In this document: in pieces, positions 34,277 through 43,924 of the stretch | How the letters are laid out: every line of letters starts with the position of its first letter | Position numbering within the stretch: the first letter of the stretch is position 1 | Assembly (NCBI GenBank): GCA_965228625.1 | Contig: OZ245829.1 | Span: 620,001 to 684,000 of the forward strand | Origin: UBA2767 sp965228625 | Lineage (GTDB): Bacteria; Pseudomonadota; Alphaproteobacteria; Rhizobiales; Methyloligellaceae | Direction: 5' to 3' | DNA: 64,000 nucleotides | Position numbers and translations under genes: made by a program | Notes under the pieces: generated by a model | Told to the model about the DNA's origin: nothing | Seen by the model: the letters and a program-made list of their open reading frames with translations, nothing else | Database searches by the model: none

Positions 34277-34842
34277 CACGCATCACCCTCGCGCAGCCTG
34301 ATGATGTCCTTGAGCAGTTCGGAGACCGCCTGCAGCAGCATCAGGAAGACTCCGAAACACATCAGGGTCTTGATCGGCCAGAGATAGGGCCGCCACGCGG
34401 TCGGGCTGCGCTCCAGCCGGCCGGCGCTTTCAGAACCGGTGATCAACCCGGTGAGATACTGAAACGGTTCATCGCCGAAATGCCCCAGCGAATACGCGGT
34501 GGACTCCAGCCCGCCATACAGCAACACGCCGAGATAGAAGATCAGGAACAGGATCGTGAACGCATCAAACCTGGCCTTCTTGCGCGCCGACCATTGCCCG
34601 TAGAAAAGGTCCATCCGCACATTCGATCCGAGTTGCATCGAATAGGGACCGCCCATGATGTAATAGGCAACCAGGGCAAACTGCGCGATCTCCAGCGTCC
34701 AGAGCGAAGGCAGAAAAAACGTCTTCGAGATCGAAGACCACAACAGGATGCCGATCATGACGAAGATCCCGTACATCATGATCCGGCCAACCCTGTAATT
34801 CACGGCGTCGACCACGCGAATATATGCACGTGCGAGTTTCAT
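34276..34842 (-). CDS. TRAP transporter small permease (DctQ family)
   Basis: The 188-residue protein has four membrane helices. The N-terminal region INYRVG-like VDAVNYRVGRIMMYGIFVMIGILLWSSIS and the TLEIAQFALVAYYIMGGPYSM segment fit DctQ subunits of the larger size class. GLITGSESAGRLERSPTAWRPYLWPIKTLMCFGVFLMLLQAVSELLKDII at the C-terminus is also typical. It pairs with DctM and recruits the binding protein. It is the first gene of the operon. Confidence 0.9.
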   Translation of the reverse strand: MKLARAYIRVVDAVNYRVGRIMMYGIFVMIGILLWSSISKTFFLPSLWTLEIAQFALVAYYIMGGPYSMQLGSNVRMDLFYGQWSARKKARFDAFTILFLIFYLGVLLYGGLESTAYSLGHFGDEPFQYLTGLITGSESAGRLERSPTAWRPYLWPIKTLMCFGVFLMLLQAVSELLKDIIRLREGDA

Positions 34843-34926
34843 GAACGCACGCCCGAGGTTTCAGCATGTCCGCGAATTGTCCGCGACGGTCTTTTCAATT
34901 GGCCAGCCCCCATGCACGCCACGAGA

Positions 34927-35427
34927 TCATTCGCCCGCGCACCGCTCCATATCGGGAGGGTCTTTGTTTTCGCGGACCATCACCCAACGGCAGCTTTCAA
35001 CAATCAATTCCCCTTCCCGCCCGGGCAGCGCTTCTGTCATGAAAATGGTATCTGCCGAAAAGCTCAACCCGTCCTTCGTCGGCAGGGCCGGCAGGATGCG
35101 GACCGCCTCCTCATAGTCGAAATCGGGCCTGCACGCGGTCACGTACCCGGACACGCGGCCGTCCGCGATTGCCGCCTTGCCCGTGTACAGCGAGGGTCTG
35201 CGCCGCTTGAGAGCCTCGTCTTTTGCCGTCCATGTTGCGATGTCAAGGCGATCGCCGTCCTGCAGGACCCGAATGTTCAGGCGCAACTGGAATGCCCCGG
35301 GCCGGCCGTCATCGGTGCGGTCACAGGCGACGACGCCGCTGTAGGAGCCGGTCAGATTGGCCTCTTCGCTGTATGCCGGGGTCGCCAAAAGGAGCAGTGT
35401 GGCGAGCATGCATACATTTCGAGGCAC
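34927..35427 (-). CDS. Small exported protein, unknown function
   Basis: The GTG at 35427 follows the IalB-type gene's stop by one base, so translational coupling is likely; it gives 166 residues. A signal peptide ends at ATPAYS near residue 20. The mature part has four cysteines, in VVACDRTDDG, YVTACRPDFD, IVESCRWVM and MERCAGE, which could make two disulfides. The beta-rich pattern (LTGSYSGVVACDR, FQLRLNIRVLQDGDRLDI) suggests a small lipocalin-like or beta-sandwich domain. No family is recognised. Confidence 0.65.
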   Translation of the reverse strand: MPRNVCMLATLLLLATPAYSEEANLTGSYSGVVACDRTDDGRPGAFQLRLNIRVLQDGDRLDIATWTAKDEALKRRRPSLYTGKAAIADGRVSGYVTACRPDFDYEEAVRILPALPTKDGLSFSADTIFMTEALPGREGELIVESCRWVMVRENKDPPDMERCAGE

Positions 35428-35428
35428 C

Positions 35429-36166
35429 TTATCGGCTTTCCATCTGCGCGTAGTGCTTGGAGAAACCGGCAAGTGGCAGCGGCACAGCAATATCTTTCTT
35501 CTGAAGGTTCTGGAAAACCGCCTTGAGCTGGTTGCCTTTTTTCATGCCCGCGAGCATTTCGTTCGAAAGTGGCCCACTGGCGAAACAACCGCTCTGATTG
35601 CAGGTCTGCAGCACCATGGCTTGCGCCTTTTGATCGTCGATCTGCAGCCGGACCCCCGCAGGAAGGAACAGGCCGAACGGCGTCTGCACGAGGAGCGAGG
35701 GCTTCTTGGTGTTTGCCGGCAAGGTCACGGTCACCCTGAGCAACAGCTTGCGGTTCTGTTTCAGCACGACGGCGCGGGACATCTGACAGTTGAAACCGCC
35801 TCCACCAGCCGCATTCTGACACTGGATGTTCCAGTCCGACCCCTGAGCAGGGGGTGCGGCCTGTGCTGTCTTCGGTTGGGCGGTTTGTGCCGGGGCCGGA
35901 TTGGCGCCTGGCGCGACGGCGGGCTTGCGGTTCGGAGCGGGTGCCGGCGCACGCTGTTGCTGGGCCGGCACGGGTGCCGGAGCACGCTGCTGCTGCTCCG
36001 GCGCAGGTGTCTCACCTGGACTGGTGAACCAGTTCGTCCACTGCGCCGATACCGGTGTTCCGCTTCCGGAAAGGATCATGGCGGCGAGAAAGCCGGCCAG
36101 CACGCACACGGCTTTTTGAATCTCGGCGGTTTTTCCGCTCTTCTCAGACGTTTTCACGATGCTCAT
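35429..36166 (-). CDS. Invasion-associated locus B (IalB) family protein
   Basis: The start at 36166 gives 245 residues. A hydrophobic signal segment (VCVLAGFLAAMILSGSGTPVSA) is followed by a Pro/Ala/Gln-rich linker with two near-perfect repeats (QQQRAPAPVPA, QQQRAPAPAPN). The IalB domain starts at WNIQCQNAAGGGGFNCQMSRAVVLKQ and carries LLLRVTVTLPANTKKPSLLVQTPFGLFLPAGVRLQIDD and CNQSGCFASGPLSNEML. In Bartonella the family assists erythrocyte invasion; in free-living relatives it is an envelope protein of unknown role. It is coupled to the exported protein downstream. Confidence 0.9.
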   Translation of the reverse strand: MSIVKTSEKSGKTAEIQKAVCVLAGFLAAMILSGSGTPVSAQWTNWFTSPGETPAPEQQQRAPAPVPAQQQRAPAPAPNRKPAVAPGANPAPAQTAQPKTAQAAPPAQGSDWNIQCQNAAGGGGFNCQMSRAVVLKQNRKLLLRVTVTLPANTKKPSLLVQTPFGLFLPAGVRLQIDDQKAQAMVLQTCNQSGCFASGPLSNEMLAGMKKGNQLKAVFQNLQKKDIAVPLPLAGFSKHYAQMESR

Positions 36167-36228
36167 AACCCCGCACGAAGTTCTCATCGACCAGAATTTC
36201 GATATTCAGATAAAGGCCCCACCGCACA

Positions 36229-36927
36229 TCAGGTCGGCTGGCGGGCGCGCTGACCGAATAGCACGGATTTGGCGTCCTTGTCCTTGCGCAAATCCCATTT
36301 GGCCCGTTCATCCTTGCCGATCTCCACGGCCCGCGCCACGGCGGGACGGTCGTGAATGCGCACGTACCACTCTTCGAGATAGGCGAAATCCTTCAGGTCC
36401 TGACCCTGGCGCTTATAGGGGCGGACCCATGGATAGGCCGCCATATCGGCGATCGAATAGTCGCCCGCGAGATAGTCGTTATCCTTGAGCTGGATGTTCA
36501 TGACGCCATAGAGCCGGTTCACCTCGTCCGTATAACGGTTGACGGCGTATTCGTGCTGCTCATCCGCATATTGGCGAAAATGGTGTGCCTGTCCGGCCAT
36601 CGGACCAAGGCCCGCCATTTGCCAGAACAGCCACTGCTCGACATTGACGCGGGCACGCTCCTCCTGCGGATAGAACTGACCGGTCTTGCGTCCGAGATAC
36701 TGAAGAATCGCGCCGGACTCGAAGATCGCAATGGGCTCGCCACCGGGACCGTCGTGATCGACGATCGCCGGCATGCGGTTGTTCGGGGCGATCTCCAGGA
36801 AGTCATCCTCGAACTGATCGCCACGCCCGATATTGATGTATTTGACGTTGTAGGGAAGGCCCGTCTCCTCCAGGAAAATAGTGATCTTGAAGCCATTCGG
36901 AGTCGGCCAGAAATACAGGTCAATCAT
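36229..36927 (-). CDS. GST-fold disulfide-bond oxidoreductase (YfcG/Nu-class)
   Basis: The 232-residue protein begins MIDLYFWPTPNGFKITIFLEETGLPY. The T-P-N motif is the YfcG signature in place of the usual catalytic Tyr/Ser/Cys. APNNRMPAIVDHDGPGGEPIAIFESGAILQYLGRKTGQ gives the cis-Pro and glutathione contacts, and YSIADMAAYPWV the C-terminal N-capping box. Nu-class enzymes bind two glutathiones and reduce disulfides. It is upstream of IalB on the same strand, with 62 bases between. Confidence 0.93.
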   Translation of the reverse strand: MIDLYFWPTPNGFKITIFLEETGLPYNVKYINIGRGDQFEDDFLEIAPNNRMPAIVDHDGPGGEPIAIFESGAILQYLGRKTGQFYPQEERARVNVEQWLFWQMAGLGPMAGQAHHFRQYADEQHEYAVNRYTDEVNRLYGVMNIQLKDNDYLAGDYSIADMAAYPWVRPYKRQGQDLKDFAYLEEWYVRIHDRPAVARAVEIGKDERAKWDLRKDKDAKSVLFGQRARQPT

Positions 36928-36996
36928 TCGTTTGGATCCTACATCTGAGAGAGTGATTCAGCTCTGGCGGCATCGCCCTTCGAGGCGTGCCAACGC

Positions 36997-37971
36997 CTAA
37001 GGCAGCAGCACGGTCGAGCCCGTGGTCTTGCGGCCCTCCAGATCAATGTGCGCCTGGGTAGCCTCGGCCAGCGGATAGGTCTGGTTGATCTCGATCTTGA
37101 CATCGCCCGATTTCACCACGTCGAACAGGGCGCCCGAGAGCTCTTCGAGGTCGGCGCGGTCGGCAATGTGGGTGAAGAGCGTTGGGCGGGTCGCGTAGAG
37201 CGATCCCTTCTGCGCCAGAAGCCCCATATTGATGTCGGGCAGCGGGCCCGAAGCCTGGCCGAACGTGGCCCAAAGGCCGAACTTCTTCAGGCAATCCAGG
37301 GACGCCGGAAACGTGTCCTTGCCGATGGAATCGTAGACCACGTCGCAGCCCTTGCCGTCGGTCAATTCCCTGACACGCTCCACGAAGTCTTCCTCCTGGT
37401 AGTTGATCGTGTGCGTGCACCCGAGCGACTGGGCGAGTTCGGCCTTTTCGGCGGAGCCGACGGTGCCGATCATCGTCGCGCCGAGCTTCTTCGCCCATTG
37501 ACAGACGATCAACCCGACGCCGCCCGCGGCCGCGTGAAACAGAAACGTCGTGTCCGACGTCACCTTGTAGGTCCGCAACAACAGATAAGCCGCGGTCATG
37601 CCCTTGAGCATCATCGCCGCACCGGTCTGGTCCTCGATTCCGTCAGGAAGCACGACCAGCCTGTCGGCGGGTACAATCCGGTCTTCCGCGTAAGACCCAA
37701 TCGCGCCGCAATAGGCGACCCGGTCACCCGGCTTGACGTGGGCGACGCCCTCGCCGACCGCAACGACCTCGCCCGCGCCTTCCATTCCCGGCGTGAACGG
37801 CATCTTCTCCTGGGGATAGGTTCCGGTGCGGAAATAGACGTCGATGTAATTCAGCCCGACGCCGGTCTGTTTGAGGCGGGCCTCGCCCGGTCCCGGGTCG
37901 CCGATCTCGACCTCCTCCCACTTCATGACCTCGGGGCCACCGGTCTCATGGATCTGAATTGCATGCGTCAT
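36997..37971 (-). CDS. NADPH:quinone oxidoreductase (zeta-crystallin-like MDR)
   Basis: The ATG at 37971 gives 324 residues. It is a zinc-free medium-chain dehydrogenase: LNYIDVYFRTGTYPQEKMPFTPGMEGAGEVVAVGEGV is the quinone reductase signature, and FLFHAAAGGVGLIVCQWAKKLGATMIGTVGS the NADPH Rossmann motif. It contains the Qor hallmark NYQEEDFVERVRELTDGKGCDVVYDSIG. It would reduce quinones one electron at a time with NADPH. It lies between a GST and a divergent permease. Confidence 0.94.
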   Translation of the reverse strand: MTHAIQIHETGGPEVMKWEEVEIGDPGPGEARLKQTGVGLNYIDVYFRTGTYPQEKMPFTPGMEGAGEVVAVGEGVAHVKPGDRVAYCGAIGSYAEDRIVPADRLVVLPDGIEDQTGAAMMLKGMTAAYLLLRTYKVTSDTTFLFHAAAGGVGLIVCQWAKKLGATMIGTVGSAEKAELAQSLGCTHTINYQEEDFVERVRELTDGKGCDVVYDSIGKDTFPASLDCLKKFGLWATFGQASGPLPDINMGLLAQKGSLYATRPTLFTHIADRADLEELSGALFDVVKSGDVKIEINQTYPLAEATQAHIDLEGRKTTGSTVLLP

Positions 37972-38166
37972 GGTACGAACACCCTCTTTTTGAACTCGAT
38001 TTGCCGTCGACATTAGCAGCATTGGCCGCATTGCGCGCTAGCCCCGTTCGTGTGTCATGCGAAAAACTGCTTTATCCGGCACGGTCCCAGCTTCGCAAGA
38101 AGCGGGTGGCGTTTTGCCTCATCGCGCAGTACCCGTTGTCGGTCTGGTCATGATCGGGAGGAACAC

Positions 38167-39057
38167 GTGGGACTGGCCGACTGGCTCCGGATATCGCTGC
38201 TGTCGCTGCTGTGGGGCAGCGCCTTCTTCTATATCGAGATCGCGCTGCAGTTCTCGGGACCGCTGACCATCGTACTGGCCCGCGTCGGCCTCGCCGCGGC
38301 CGCACTGATGATCTATTGCGCAATACGCGGTATCCCGATCATGCTCGACGCGCGGGAACTTCGCGAACTCGCCGTCCTGGCCGTGCTCGCCTGCGTTCTG
38401 CCATTTACGCTGATTGCAGCCGGTCAGGTCCAGATTACCAGCGGGCTGACCGCCATCCTGATCGCCTCGACCCCGCTGTTCACCGTGCTGCTCGGTCATC
38501 TTTGGGGCCGCATGGAACCGGCGACACCGGCGAAGCTCGGCGGCGTCCTGACCGGTATGCTCGGTGTCGCCGTGCTGATGGGCGCTGACGCTCTGTCAGG
38601 GCTTTCGGGAACTATTCTCGGCCAGTTGGCGGTGCTCGCGTCAGCATTGATCTATGCGATCTCGGCGCTCTATGCGCGGCGCCTGCGGCAGATGCGGCCC
38701 GCCCGCATTTCCGCATGGATGCTGACATTGTCCGCGCTGATCCTTGCGCCGTTCGCCTTTTTGTTCGAAAGCCCGTTCGTTCCCCTGCCCGAACCGTCCG
38801 GACTTGCCGCGCTCGCCGCCCTCGCCCTGCTCTCGACGGCGCTCGCCTTCCTGCTCTATTTCCGCGTGCTGGCCAGTGCAGGCGCCACGAACGCGATGCT
38901 GGTGACGTTCGTGCAGCCGCCGGTGGCCATATTGCTGGGTGTGCTGTTCCTGCAGGAAAGCTTCGAACCGCATCATCTCGCCGGGATGATGCTGATCTTC
39001 ATCGGCCTGGCACTGGTGGACGGAAGGGTACTCCGTTTCGTCGGCAAACGGGCGTGA
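38167..39057 (+). CDS. EamA/DMT family permease
   Basis: The GTG at 38167 has GGGAGG 6 bases before it and gives 296 residues. Ten membrane helices form two EamA repeats, the first starting LRISLLSLLWGSAFFYIEIAL and the second LAVLASALIYAISALYARRLR. The conserved second-repeat end PPVAILLGVLFLQESFEPHHLAGMMLIFIGLALV is present. The family exports amino acids or other metabolites. The stop lies 7 bases from the convergent gatB stop. Confidence 0.9.
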   Translation: MGLADWLRISLLSLLWGSAFFYIEIALQFSGPLTIVLARVGLAAAALMIYCAIRGIPIMLDARELRELAVLAVLACVLPFTLIAAGQVQITSGLTAILIASTPLFTVLLGHLWGRMEPATPAKLGGVLTGMLGVAVLMGADALSGLSGTILGQLAVLASALIYAISALYARRLRQMRPARISAWMLTLSALILAPFAFLFESPFVPLPEPSGLAALAALALLSTALAFLLYFRVLASAGATNAMLVTFVQPPVAILLGVLFLQESFEPHHLAGMMLIFIGLALVDGRVLRFVGKRA

Positions 39058-39064
39058 GCGCCAA

Positions 39065-40546
39065 TCAACCCTCGCCCACGTCCAGTTTCTCCCGAAGCAT
39101 CTGATTGACCATCTGCGGATTGGCCTTGCCGCCGGTCTTCTGCATCACCTGACCGACGAACCAGCCCAGCGTTTGCGGCTTGGATTTGACCTGCTCGACC
39201 TGTTTCGGGTTGGCGGCGATGACCTCGTCCACCACCTTTTCGATCTCGCCGGTGTCCGTGACCTGTTTGAGGCCCTTTTCCTCGACGAGCTTTTCCGGAT
39301 CGCCGCCGGTCTCCCATACGAGGTCATAGAGATCCTTGGCAATCTTGCCGGAGATGGTTCCGTCGGCCGTCATTTTCAGGATCGCGGTGTTCGCCTCGGC
39401 GGACACCGGCGCACTCGCGAAGTCGATGCCTTCCTTGTTGATGCGGCCGAGATGCTGGTTCAGCACCCAGTTCACCGCCGCACCCGGATCGGCACCCAGC
39501 CGGACCATGTCCTCGAAATAGTCCGCCCGCTCCTTCTCCGCGACCAGAACCTCCGCATCGTAGTGCTGCAGGTTCCACTCCTTCATGAACCGAGCCTTCT
39601 TCTGGTCCGGCAGCTCCGGCAGATGCGCGGCAAGCTCGTCGACATAGCCTTGCGTGAACTCGAGCGGCAAAAGGTCGGGATCGGGGAAATAGCGATAGTC
39701 GTGTGCCTCTTCCTTGGTGCGCATGGACCGGGTCTCGCCGGTCCTGGGATCGAACAGGCGGGTCTCCTGCACGATTTCGCCACCGTCCTCGATGATCTCG
39801 ATCTGCCGGCGTGCCTCATACTCGATGGCCTGGCCGATGAAGCGGATGGAATTGACGTTCTTGATCTCGCAGCGCGTGCCGAGCTCCTCGCCGGGGCGGC
39901 GCACCGACACGTTCACGTCGGCCCGCAGCGAGCCTTCTTCCATGTTCCCGTCACACGTGCCGAGGTAGCGCAGGATCGACCGCAACTTGGAGACATAGGC
40001 CTGTGCCTGCGCCGAGGACCGGATGTCAGGCTTGGACACGATCTCCATCAACGCCACGCCGGACCGGTTGAGATCGACATAGGACGAGTTCGGGTCCTGA
40101 TCGTGCAGGCTCTTGCCGGCATCCTGTTCCAGGTGCAGCCGTTCGATGCCGACGCGGACCTCCTCGCCGTCCTCCATGTCGAGCGCAACCTCGCCCTCGC
40201 CGACGATCGGCTGGGTGAACTGCGAAATCTGATAGCCCTGCGGCAGGTCGGGATAGAAATAGTTCTTCCGGTCGAACACCGAGCGCAGGTTGATCTTCGC
40301 GTTGAGCCCGAGCCCGGTACGGATCGCCTGCGCGACGCATTCCCCGTTGATGACCGGCAACATGCCGGGCATGGCGGCATCCACGAGACTGACCTGGGCA
40401 TTCGGCTCGCCGCCAAACTCGGTCGACGCGCCGGAAAACAGCTTCGCATTCGAGGTCACCTGCGCATGGACCTCCATGCCGATGACCATCTCCCAGTCGC
40501 CGGTCGAGGAATTGATCAGGTGCGCCGGCACACTGTCATTTGCCAT
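39065..40546 (-). CDS. gatB: Asp-tRNA(Asn)/Glu-tRNA(Gln) amidotransferase subunit B
   Basis: The ATG at 40546 gives 493 residues. [48 protein letters not shown] is the GatB N-terminal signature; the kinase-like domain and the C-terminal YqeY-like helical tail ([44 protein letters not shown]) are both complete. GatB binds and activates misacylated tRNA for amidation. It is the last gene of a five-gene operon and its start overlaps the aroQ stop by 11 bases. Confidence 0.97.
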   Translation of the reverse strand: MANDSVPAHLINSSTGDWEMVIGMEVHAQVTSNAKLFSGASTEFGGEPNAQVSLVDAAMPGMLPVINGECVAQAIRTGLGLNAKINLRSVFDRKNYFYPDLPQGYQISQFTQPIVGEGEVALDMEDGEEVRVGIERLHLEQDAGKSLHDQDPNSSYVDLNRSGVALMEIVSKPDIRSSAQAQAYVSKLRSILRYLGTCDGNMEEGSLRADVNVSVRRPGEELGTRCEIKNVNSIRFIGQAIEYEARRQIEIIEDGGEIVQETRLFDPRTGETRSMRTKEEAHDYRYFPDPDLLPLEFTQGYVDELAAHLPELPDQKKARFMKEWNLQHYDAEVLVAEKERADYFEDMVRLGADPGAAVNWVLNQHLGRINKEGIDFASAPVSAEANTAILKMTADGTISGKIAKDLYDLVWETGGDPEKLVEEKGLKQVTDTGEIEKVVDEVIAANPKQVEQVKSKPQTLGWFVGQVMQKTGGKANPQMVNQMLREKLDVGEG

Positions 40547-40847
40547 CGGTGGCCTCACGCAACTTTTCTTCCTCGTACTGGATGAACCAGCCGATCATCT
40601 GCCGCCAAAGCGCCTCCGCAAGCTCCGGCGGAAGGCCCTTCTCTTCCGCCTGGGCGCGCACCTTGTCGACGACCTGCTGGATGCGCCACGGCACGACCGC
40701 GTCTTCCGGGTTGTTTTTGAGTTGCCATGCCCGGTCGACATAGCCGAAGCGCTCGGCGATCAGCTCGACAAGTATCCGGTCGAGCCGGTCGATCTCGACG
40801 CGAACATGATCCATGCTTTCACATTCTTCCGGTTTGCGCGGTGCCAT
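40536..40847 (-). CDS. Chorismate mutase, AroQ type
   Basis: The ATG at 40847, after CTGGAG, gives 103 residues. The all-helical AroQ pattern is complete: [31 protein letters not shown] (conserved Arg and Asp near residues 15-18, later Arg), [45 protein letters not shown]. It resembles the small mutases (also PchB-like) that convert chorismate to prephenate. It sits inside the gat operon between ridA and gatB. Confidence 0.9.
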   Translation of the reverse strand: MAPRKPEECESMDHVRVEIDRLDRILVELIAERFGYVDRAWQLKNNPEDAVVPWRIQQVVDKVRAQAEEKGLPPELAEALWRQMIGWFIQYEEEKLREATDGK

Positions 40848-40863
40848 AACTCCAGTTTCCCCT

Positions 40864-41298
40864 CTAGTCCGTTGGCGCCCAGGCGTTCTGCCAGCTTTCA
40901 TCGGTCTCGACGATCAGCGCGTCCGCCTCGATCTCGATCACCCAGTCGGGATCGAGCAGTCCCGACACTTCCACCATGGTGGCCGCCGGGCGAATGTCGC
41001 CGAACACTTCGCCGTGCGCGCGGCCAACTTCCTCCCAAAGCGAGGCGTCCGTCAGGAACATGCGTGTGCGTACGACATGTTTGAGGTCGGCGCCCGCTTC
41101 GCGCAGCGCCGCGGCAATGACCTCCAGACACCGGCGCGTCTGTGCGCCCGCATCGCCGACGCCGACAGTCTTGCCGTCCTGCCCGATGGGTGCCGACCCG
41201 CTCACGAACACCATGTTGCCGACGCGCACCGCGCGTGAAAACCCGATCGGTTTCTCAAATGGGCTTCCGGAGGAAACCAGTTGACGATCCGCACTCAT
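40864..41298 (-). CDS. RidA/YjgF family protein
   Basis: The start ATG at 41298 overlaps the gatA stop (ATGA), giving 144 residues. It shows the family core: [70 protein letters not shown], and the terminal [10 protein letters not shown]. The reactive Arg of imine-deaminating RidA (normally in P-A-R-x-x-V) is absent: the motif reads [13 protein letters not shown], where the R-P-A-A-T-M pattern belongs to the Rid2-like or other Rid subgroups. The enzymatic role is therefore uncertain. Confidence 0.9.
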   Translation of the reverse strand: MSADRQLVSSGSPFEKPIGFSRAVRVGNMVFVSGSAPIGQDGKTVGVGDAGAQTRRCLEVIAAALREAGADLKHVVRTRMFLTDASLWEEVGRAHGEVFGDIRPAATMVEVSGLLDPDWVIEIEADALIVETDESWQNAWAPTD

Positions 41299-42779
41299 GA
41301 CTTGCTCCACCAGTTTTCCGGCTCGGGCAGCTTTCCGGCGGCCTGCTCGATCACATGCCCCACGCGGAACAGCATCTCCTCGTCAAATGCCCTGGCGATG
41401 AGCTGCAACCCGAGTGGCGTGCCTTCCCCGGACAGCCCGCCGGGGATCGAGATGCCCGGCAGGCCGGACATATTCGCTGGCACGGTGAAGATGTCGTTCA
41501 GGTACATCTCGATCGGATCGCCCGACTTCTCGCCGAGTGCGAATGCCGGTCCCGGCGTCGCCGGCGTGAGCAACACGTCGACATCCGCAAACGCATCCTC
41601 GAAGTCCCGCTTGATCAGCGTGCGCACCCGCTGCGCCTTGAGATAATAGGCATCGTAGTAGCCGGCGGACAGCACATAGGTGCCGATCAGAACGCGCCGT
41701 TTGACCTCCGCGCCGAATCCGGCGGCGCGCGTCTCTTCATACATGTCGATGATATCAGCGCCCTCGACGCGCAGGCCGTAGCGCACGCCGTCATAACGCG
41801 CCAGGTTCGAGGAAGCTTCCGCCGGCGCGACGATGTAGTAGGCGGGCAGCGCGTACTTGGTATGCGGCAGGCTGACATCCATGATTTCGGCGCCTGCGTC
41901 CTTGAGCCAGTCGATGCCGGTGCGCCACAGCGCCTCGATCTCTTCCGGCATGCCCTCCATACGGTATTCCTTCGGGATGCCCACCTTCAGGCCCTTGATA
42001 CTCTGTCCGACCGCCGCTTCATAGTCGGGAACGGGCACGTTGACGCTGGTCGTATCCTTTTGGTCGTAACCGGCCATGGCGCCAAGCATGATCGCGGAGT
42101 CGCGCACCGTCCGCGTGATCGGGCCGGCCTGGTCGAGCGAGGAGGCAAAGGCGACGATGCCCCAGCGCGAGCAGCGCCCATAAGTCGGCTTGAGGCCGAC
42201 CGTGCCGGTGAGCGAAGCCGGCTGGCGGATCGAACCGCCGGTATCCGTCGCCGTGGCGCCCTGAGCCAGACAGCCCGCCACCGCGCTCGCCGAGCCGCCG
42301 GACGAGCCGCCGGGCACCAGCTTCGCGTCGCTTCCCGCGCGCCGCCACGGATTGATGACCGGGTCGTAGTAACTCGTCTCGTTGGAGGACCCCATGGCGA
42401 ACTCGTCGCAATTGAGCTTACCGAGCATCACGGCGCCGGCGTTCCAAAGATTCTGCGTGACGGTCGATTCATAGCCCGGTTCGAACCCGTCGAGAATGTG
42501 CGAACACGCGGTGGTGCGAACGCCCTTCGTGCAGAACAGGTCCTTGATGCCGAGCGGGATGCCCTCCAGAGGTCCCACCTCCCCGTTGGCGAGCCTTTGA
42601 TCGCTTGCGCCCGCCATATCGAGCGCGCGATCAGGCGTCGGCAGAATGTACGCGTTCAGCGCCGCATTGCCGCTCTCGATCGCTTTGATATGCGCCTGTG
42701 TCAGCTCCACGGCGGACAATTTCTTCGCCGCCAGCGCCTCGCGTGTTTCGGCTATGGACAGACGCGTGGGATCGCTCAC
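41295..42779 (-). CDS. gatA: Asp-tRNA(Asn)/Glu-tRNA(Gln) amidotransferase subunit A
   Basis: The GTG at 42779, with GGAG upstream, gives 494 residues. The amidase-signature triad is complete: Lys in [10 protein letters not shown], the cis-Ser in [13 protein letters not shown] and the nucleophile-loop Ser in [13 protein letters not shown]. GatA releases ammonia from glutamine and passes it to GatB for tRNA amidation. It follows gatC by 4 bases and its stop overlaps ridA. Confidence 0.97.
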   Translation of the reverse strand: MSDPTRLSIAETREALAAKKLSAVELTQAHIKAIESGNAALNAYILPTPDRALDMAGASDQRLANGEVGPLEGIPLGIKDLFCTKGVRTTACSHILDGFEPGYESTVTQNLWNAGAVMLGKLNCDEFAMGSSNETSYYDPVINPWRRAGSDAKLVPGGSSGGSASAVAGCLAQGATATDTGGSIRQPASLTGTVGLKPTYGRCSRWGIVAFASSLDQAGPITRTVRDSAIMLGAMAGYDQKDTTSVNVPVPDYEAAVGQSIKGLKVGIPKEYRMEGMPEEIEALWRTGIDWLKDAGAEIMDVSLPHTKYALPAYYIVAPAEASSNLARYDGVRYGLRVEGADIIDMYEETRAAGFGAEVKRRVLIGTYVLSAGYYDAYYLKAQRVRTLIKRDFEDAFADVDVLLTPATPGPAFALGEKSGDPIEMYLNDIFTVPANMSGLPGISIPGGLSGEGTPLGLQLIARAFDEEMLFRVGHVIEQAAGKLPEPENWWSKS

Positions 42780-42783
42780 CGCT

Positions 42784-43071
42784 TCACTCCACGACCTTCG
42801 GCACGACGAAGAAGGTGCCTTTGTGCTCCGGGGCGTTTCTGACAATTTCCTGCGGATACCCGCCGTCCGTCACCTCGTCGGTGCGCATGTGCATCTGCAT
42901 TTCCGTGACGCAGGTCATCGGCTCGACACCATTGGTATCGACTTCATTCAGTTGCTCGACCCAATCGAGGATGCCGGTGAGTTCGCCCTTGAGCGTGTTC
43001 GCCTCCGCATCGTCGACCTTGATGCGGGCGAGCCGGGCGATTTTGCGCACCGTCGCGTCGTCAATCTCCAT
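42784..43071 (-). CDS. gatC: Asp-tRNA(Asn)/Glu-tRNA(Gln) amidotransferase subunit C
   Basis: The ATG at 43071 gives 95 residues, the usual GatC length. The pattern [45 protein letters not shown] is the GatC signature, and the tail ends [11 protein letters not shown] as expected. GatC is the belt that holds GatA and GatB together. It is first in the operon gatC-gatA-ridA-aroQ-gatB and divergent from ybaK. Confidence 0.97.
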   Translation of the reverse strand: MEIDDATVRKIARLARIKVDDAEANTLKGELTGILDWVEQLNEVDTNGVEPMTCVTEMQMHMRTDEVTDGGYPQEIVRNAPEHKGTFFVVPKVVE

Positions 43072-43164
43072 GAAGTCGCCTTCACTCTTGAATGTCGGTT
43101 GTCGAGGGTGCACTCATAGCTCGCGCGATACCCCTGCGCAACACGGCTGATAAGAGAACGGGAC

Positions 43165-43647
43165 ATGGCCGAATTAAGCGATGCCAACAAGCGGTTCGTC
43201 GACGGCGCGAAGACGTGCGGCATCGACGTCGAAATCCGTGTCATGGCGGACAGCACGCGCACTGCCGAGGATGCGGCGCGGGCGTGTGGCTGCACCGTCG
43301 AACGGATCGTCAAGTCACTGGTCTTCCAGGGCAGACAGACAGGCAAACCGTACCTTCTTCTCGTGTCGGGCCCCAACCGTGTGAACGAGCAAGGCGTCGC
43401 GGCGATCATCGGCGAGGAACTCCGGAGGCCCGACGCGGATTTCGTGCGGGAGACGACCGGCTATTCCATCGGCGGCATCCCGCCCCTCGCCCACAAGACG
43501 CCGCTTGCGACCTATATGGACGGCGACCTGCTGACCCACGAAACGGTCTGGGCGGCGGCCGGCACGCCGAAGGCGGTGTTCGAGGTTGCCCCCGAAACCC
43601 TCCGCGACGCCGCCGGCGCGGAGGTCATTGTCGTAACGGGTAGCTGA
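43165..43647 (+). CDS. YbaK/EbsC family aminoacyl-tRNA deacylase
   Basis: The 160-residue protein matches the trans-editing YbaK/ProX fold. The conserved Lys is in CTVERIVKSLVFQG, and LVSGPNRVNEQGVAAIIGEELRRPDADFVRETTGYSIGGIPPLAHKT holds the G-Y-x-x-G-G-x-x-P loop. It removes wrongly attached amino acids (Cys from tRNA-Pro in YbaK) from tRNA. The location beside gatCAB, also a tRNA charging system, fits. Its 3' end faces the duplicated secreted-peptide gene. Confidence 0.9.
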   Translation: MAELSDANKRFVDGAKTCGIDVEIRVMADSTRTAEDAARACGCTVERIVKSLVFQGRQTGKPYLLLVSGPNRVNEQGVAAIIGEELRRPDADFVRETTGYSIGGIPPLAHKTPLATYMDGDLLTHETVWAAAGTPKAVFEVAPETLRDAAGAEVIVVTGS

Positions 43648-43672
43648 CGGCCGCGCCCTGCAAAAGGTGAAG

Positions 43673-43700
43673 AGCCGCTCACCCGTGAGGGTGAACGGCT
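43673..43700 (-). terminator. Hairpin between ybaK and peptide gene copy A
   Basis: AGCCG-ct-CACCC-gtga-GGGTG-aa-CGGCT forms a 12-nt arm hairpin with one internal mismatch pair. On the minus strand it is followed by CTTCACCTTTT, a weak T-tract. It could end both the ybaK transcript and that of the peptide gene. The homologous position of copy B (47281-47312) keeps the outer stem. Confidence 0.55.
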
Positions 43701-43804
43701 CGACGACTCTATGAAGTGCGTCAGATTTTGGAGGGCGGGACGGACCGTACGATTTCGAAGCAAACGGCCCGCCTCGACCTCCCAATGCAATCCGTAAGGA
43801 CTGC

Positions 43805-43924
43805 TTAGTTACCGACCAGCGACTGGATGTACCAGAACTTGTCCGCCTTGCTCAGGGCATATGCGGCATTGGTCATGACAAACGCGGAAGCGGCCAACGT
43901 GAGAGCTGTGAGGGTGGTCTTCAT
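43805..43924 (-). CDS. Secreted 39-residue peptide, copy A
   Basis: The start ATG at 43924 has AAGGAG 8 bases before it. Residues 1-23 (MKTTLTALTLAASAFVMTNA, then AYA) form a textbook signal peptide with an A-Y-A cleavage site. The mature product would be LSKADKFWYIQSLVGN, only 16 residues, with three aromatic residues clustered in F-W-Y and no cysteine. Copy B at 47414-47533 encodes the same mature peptide. I do not recognise a family. Strict conservation of the mature part, the leader and the ribosome-binding site in two copies argues that it is translated. It could be a signalling peptide, a membrane-active peptide or an inhibitor. Confidence 0.7.
   Translation of the reverse strand: MKTTLTALTLAASAFVMTNAAYALSKADKFWYIQSLVGN

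Noticed and set aside
32993..34387. 464-codon plus-strand frame across the TRAP genes
   Set aside because: Its translation is low-complexity, rich in H, R, D and Q. It is the shadow of the DctM and DctQ membrane proteins on the other strand.
39173..40585. 470-codon plus-strand frame opposite gatB
   Set aside because: gatB on the minus strand is certain; the antisense translation has no recognisable domain.
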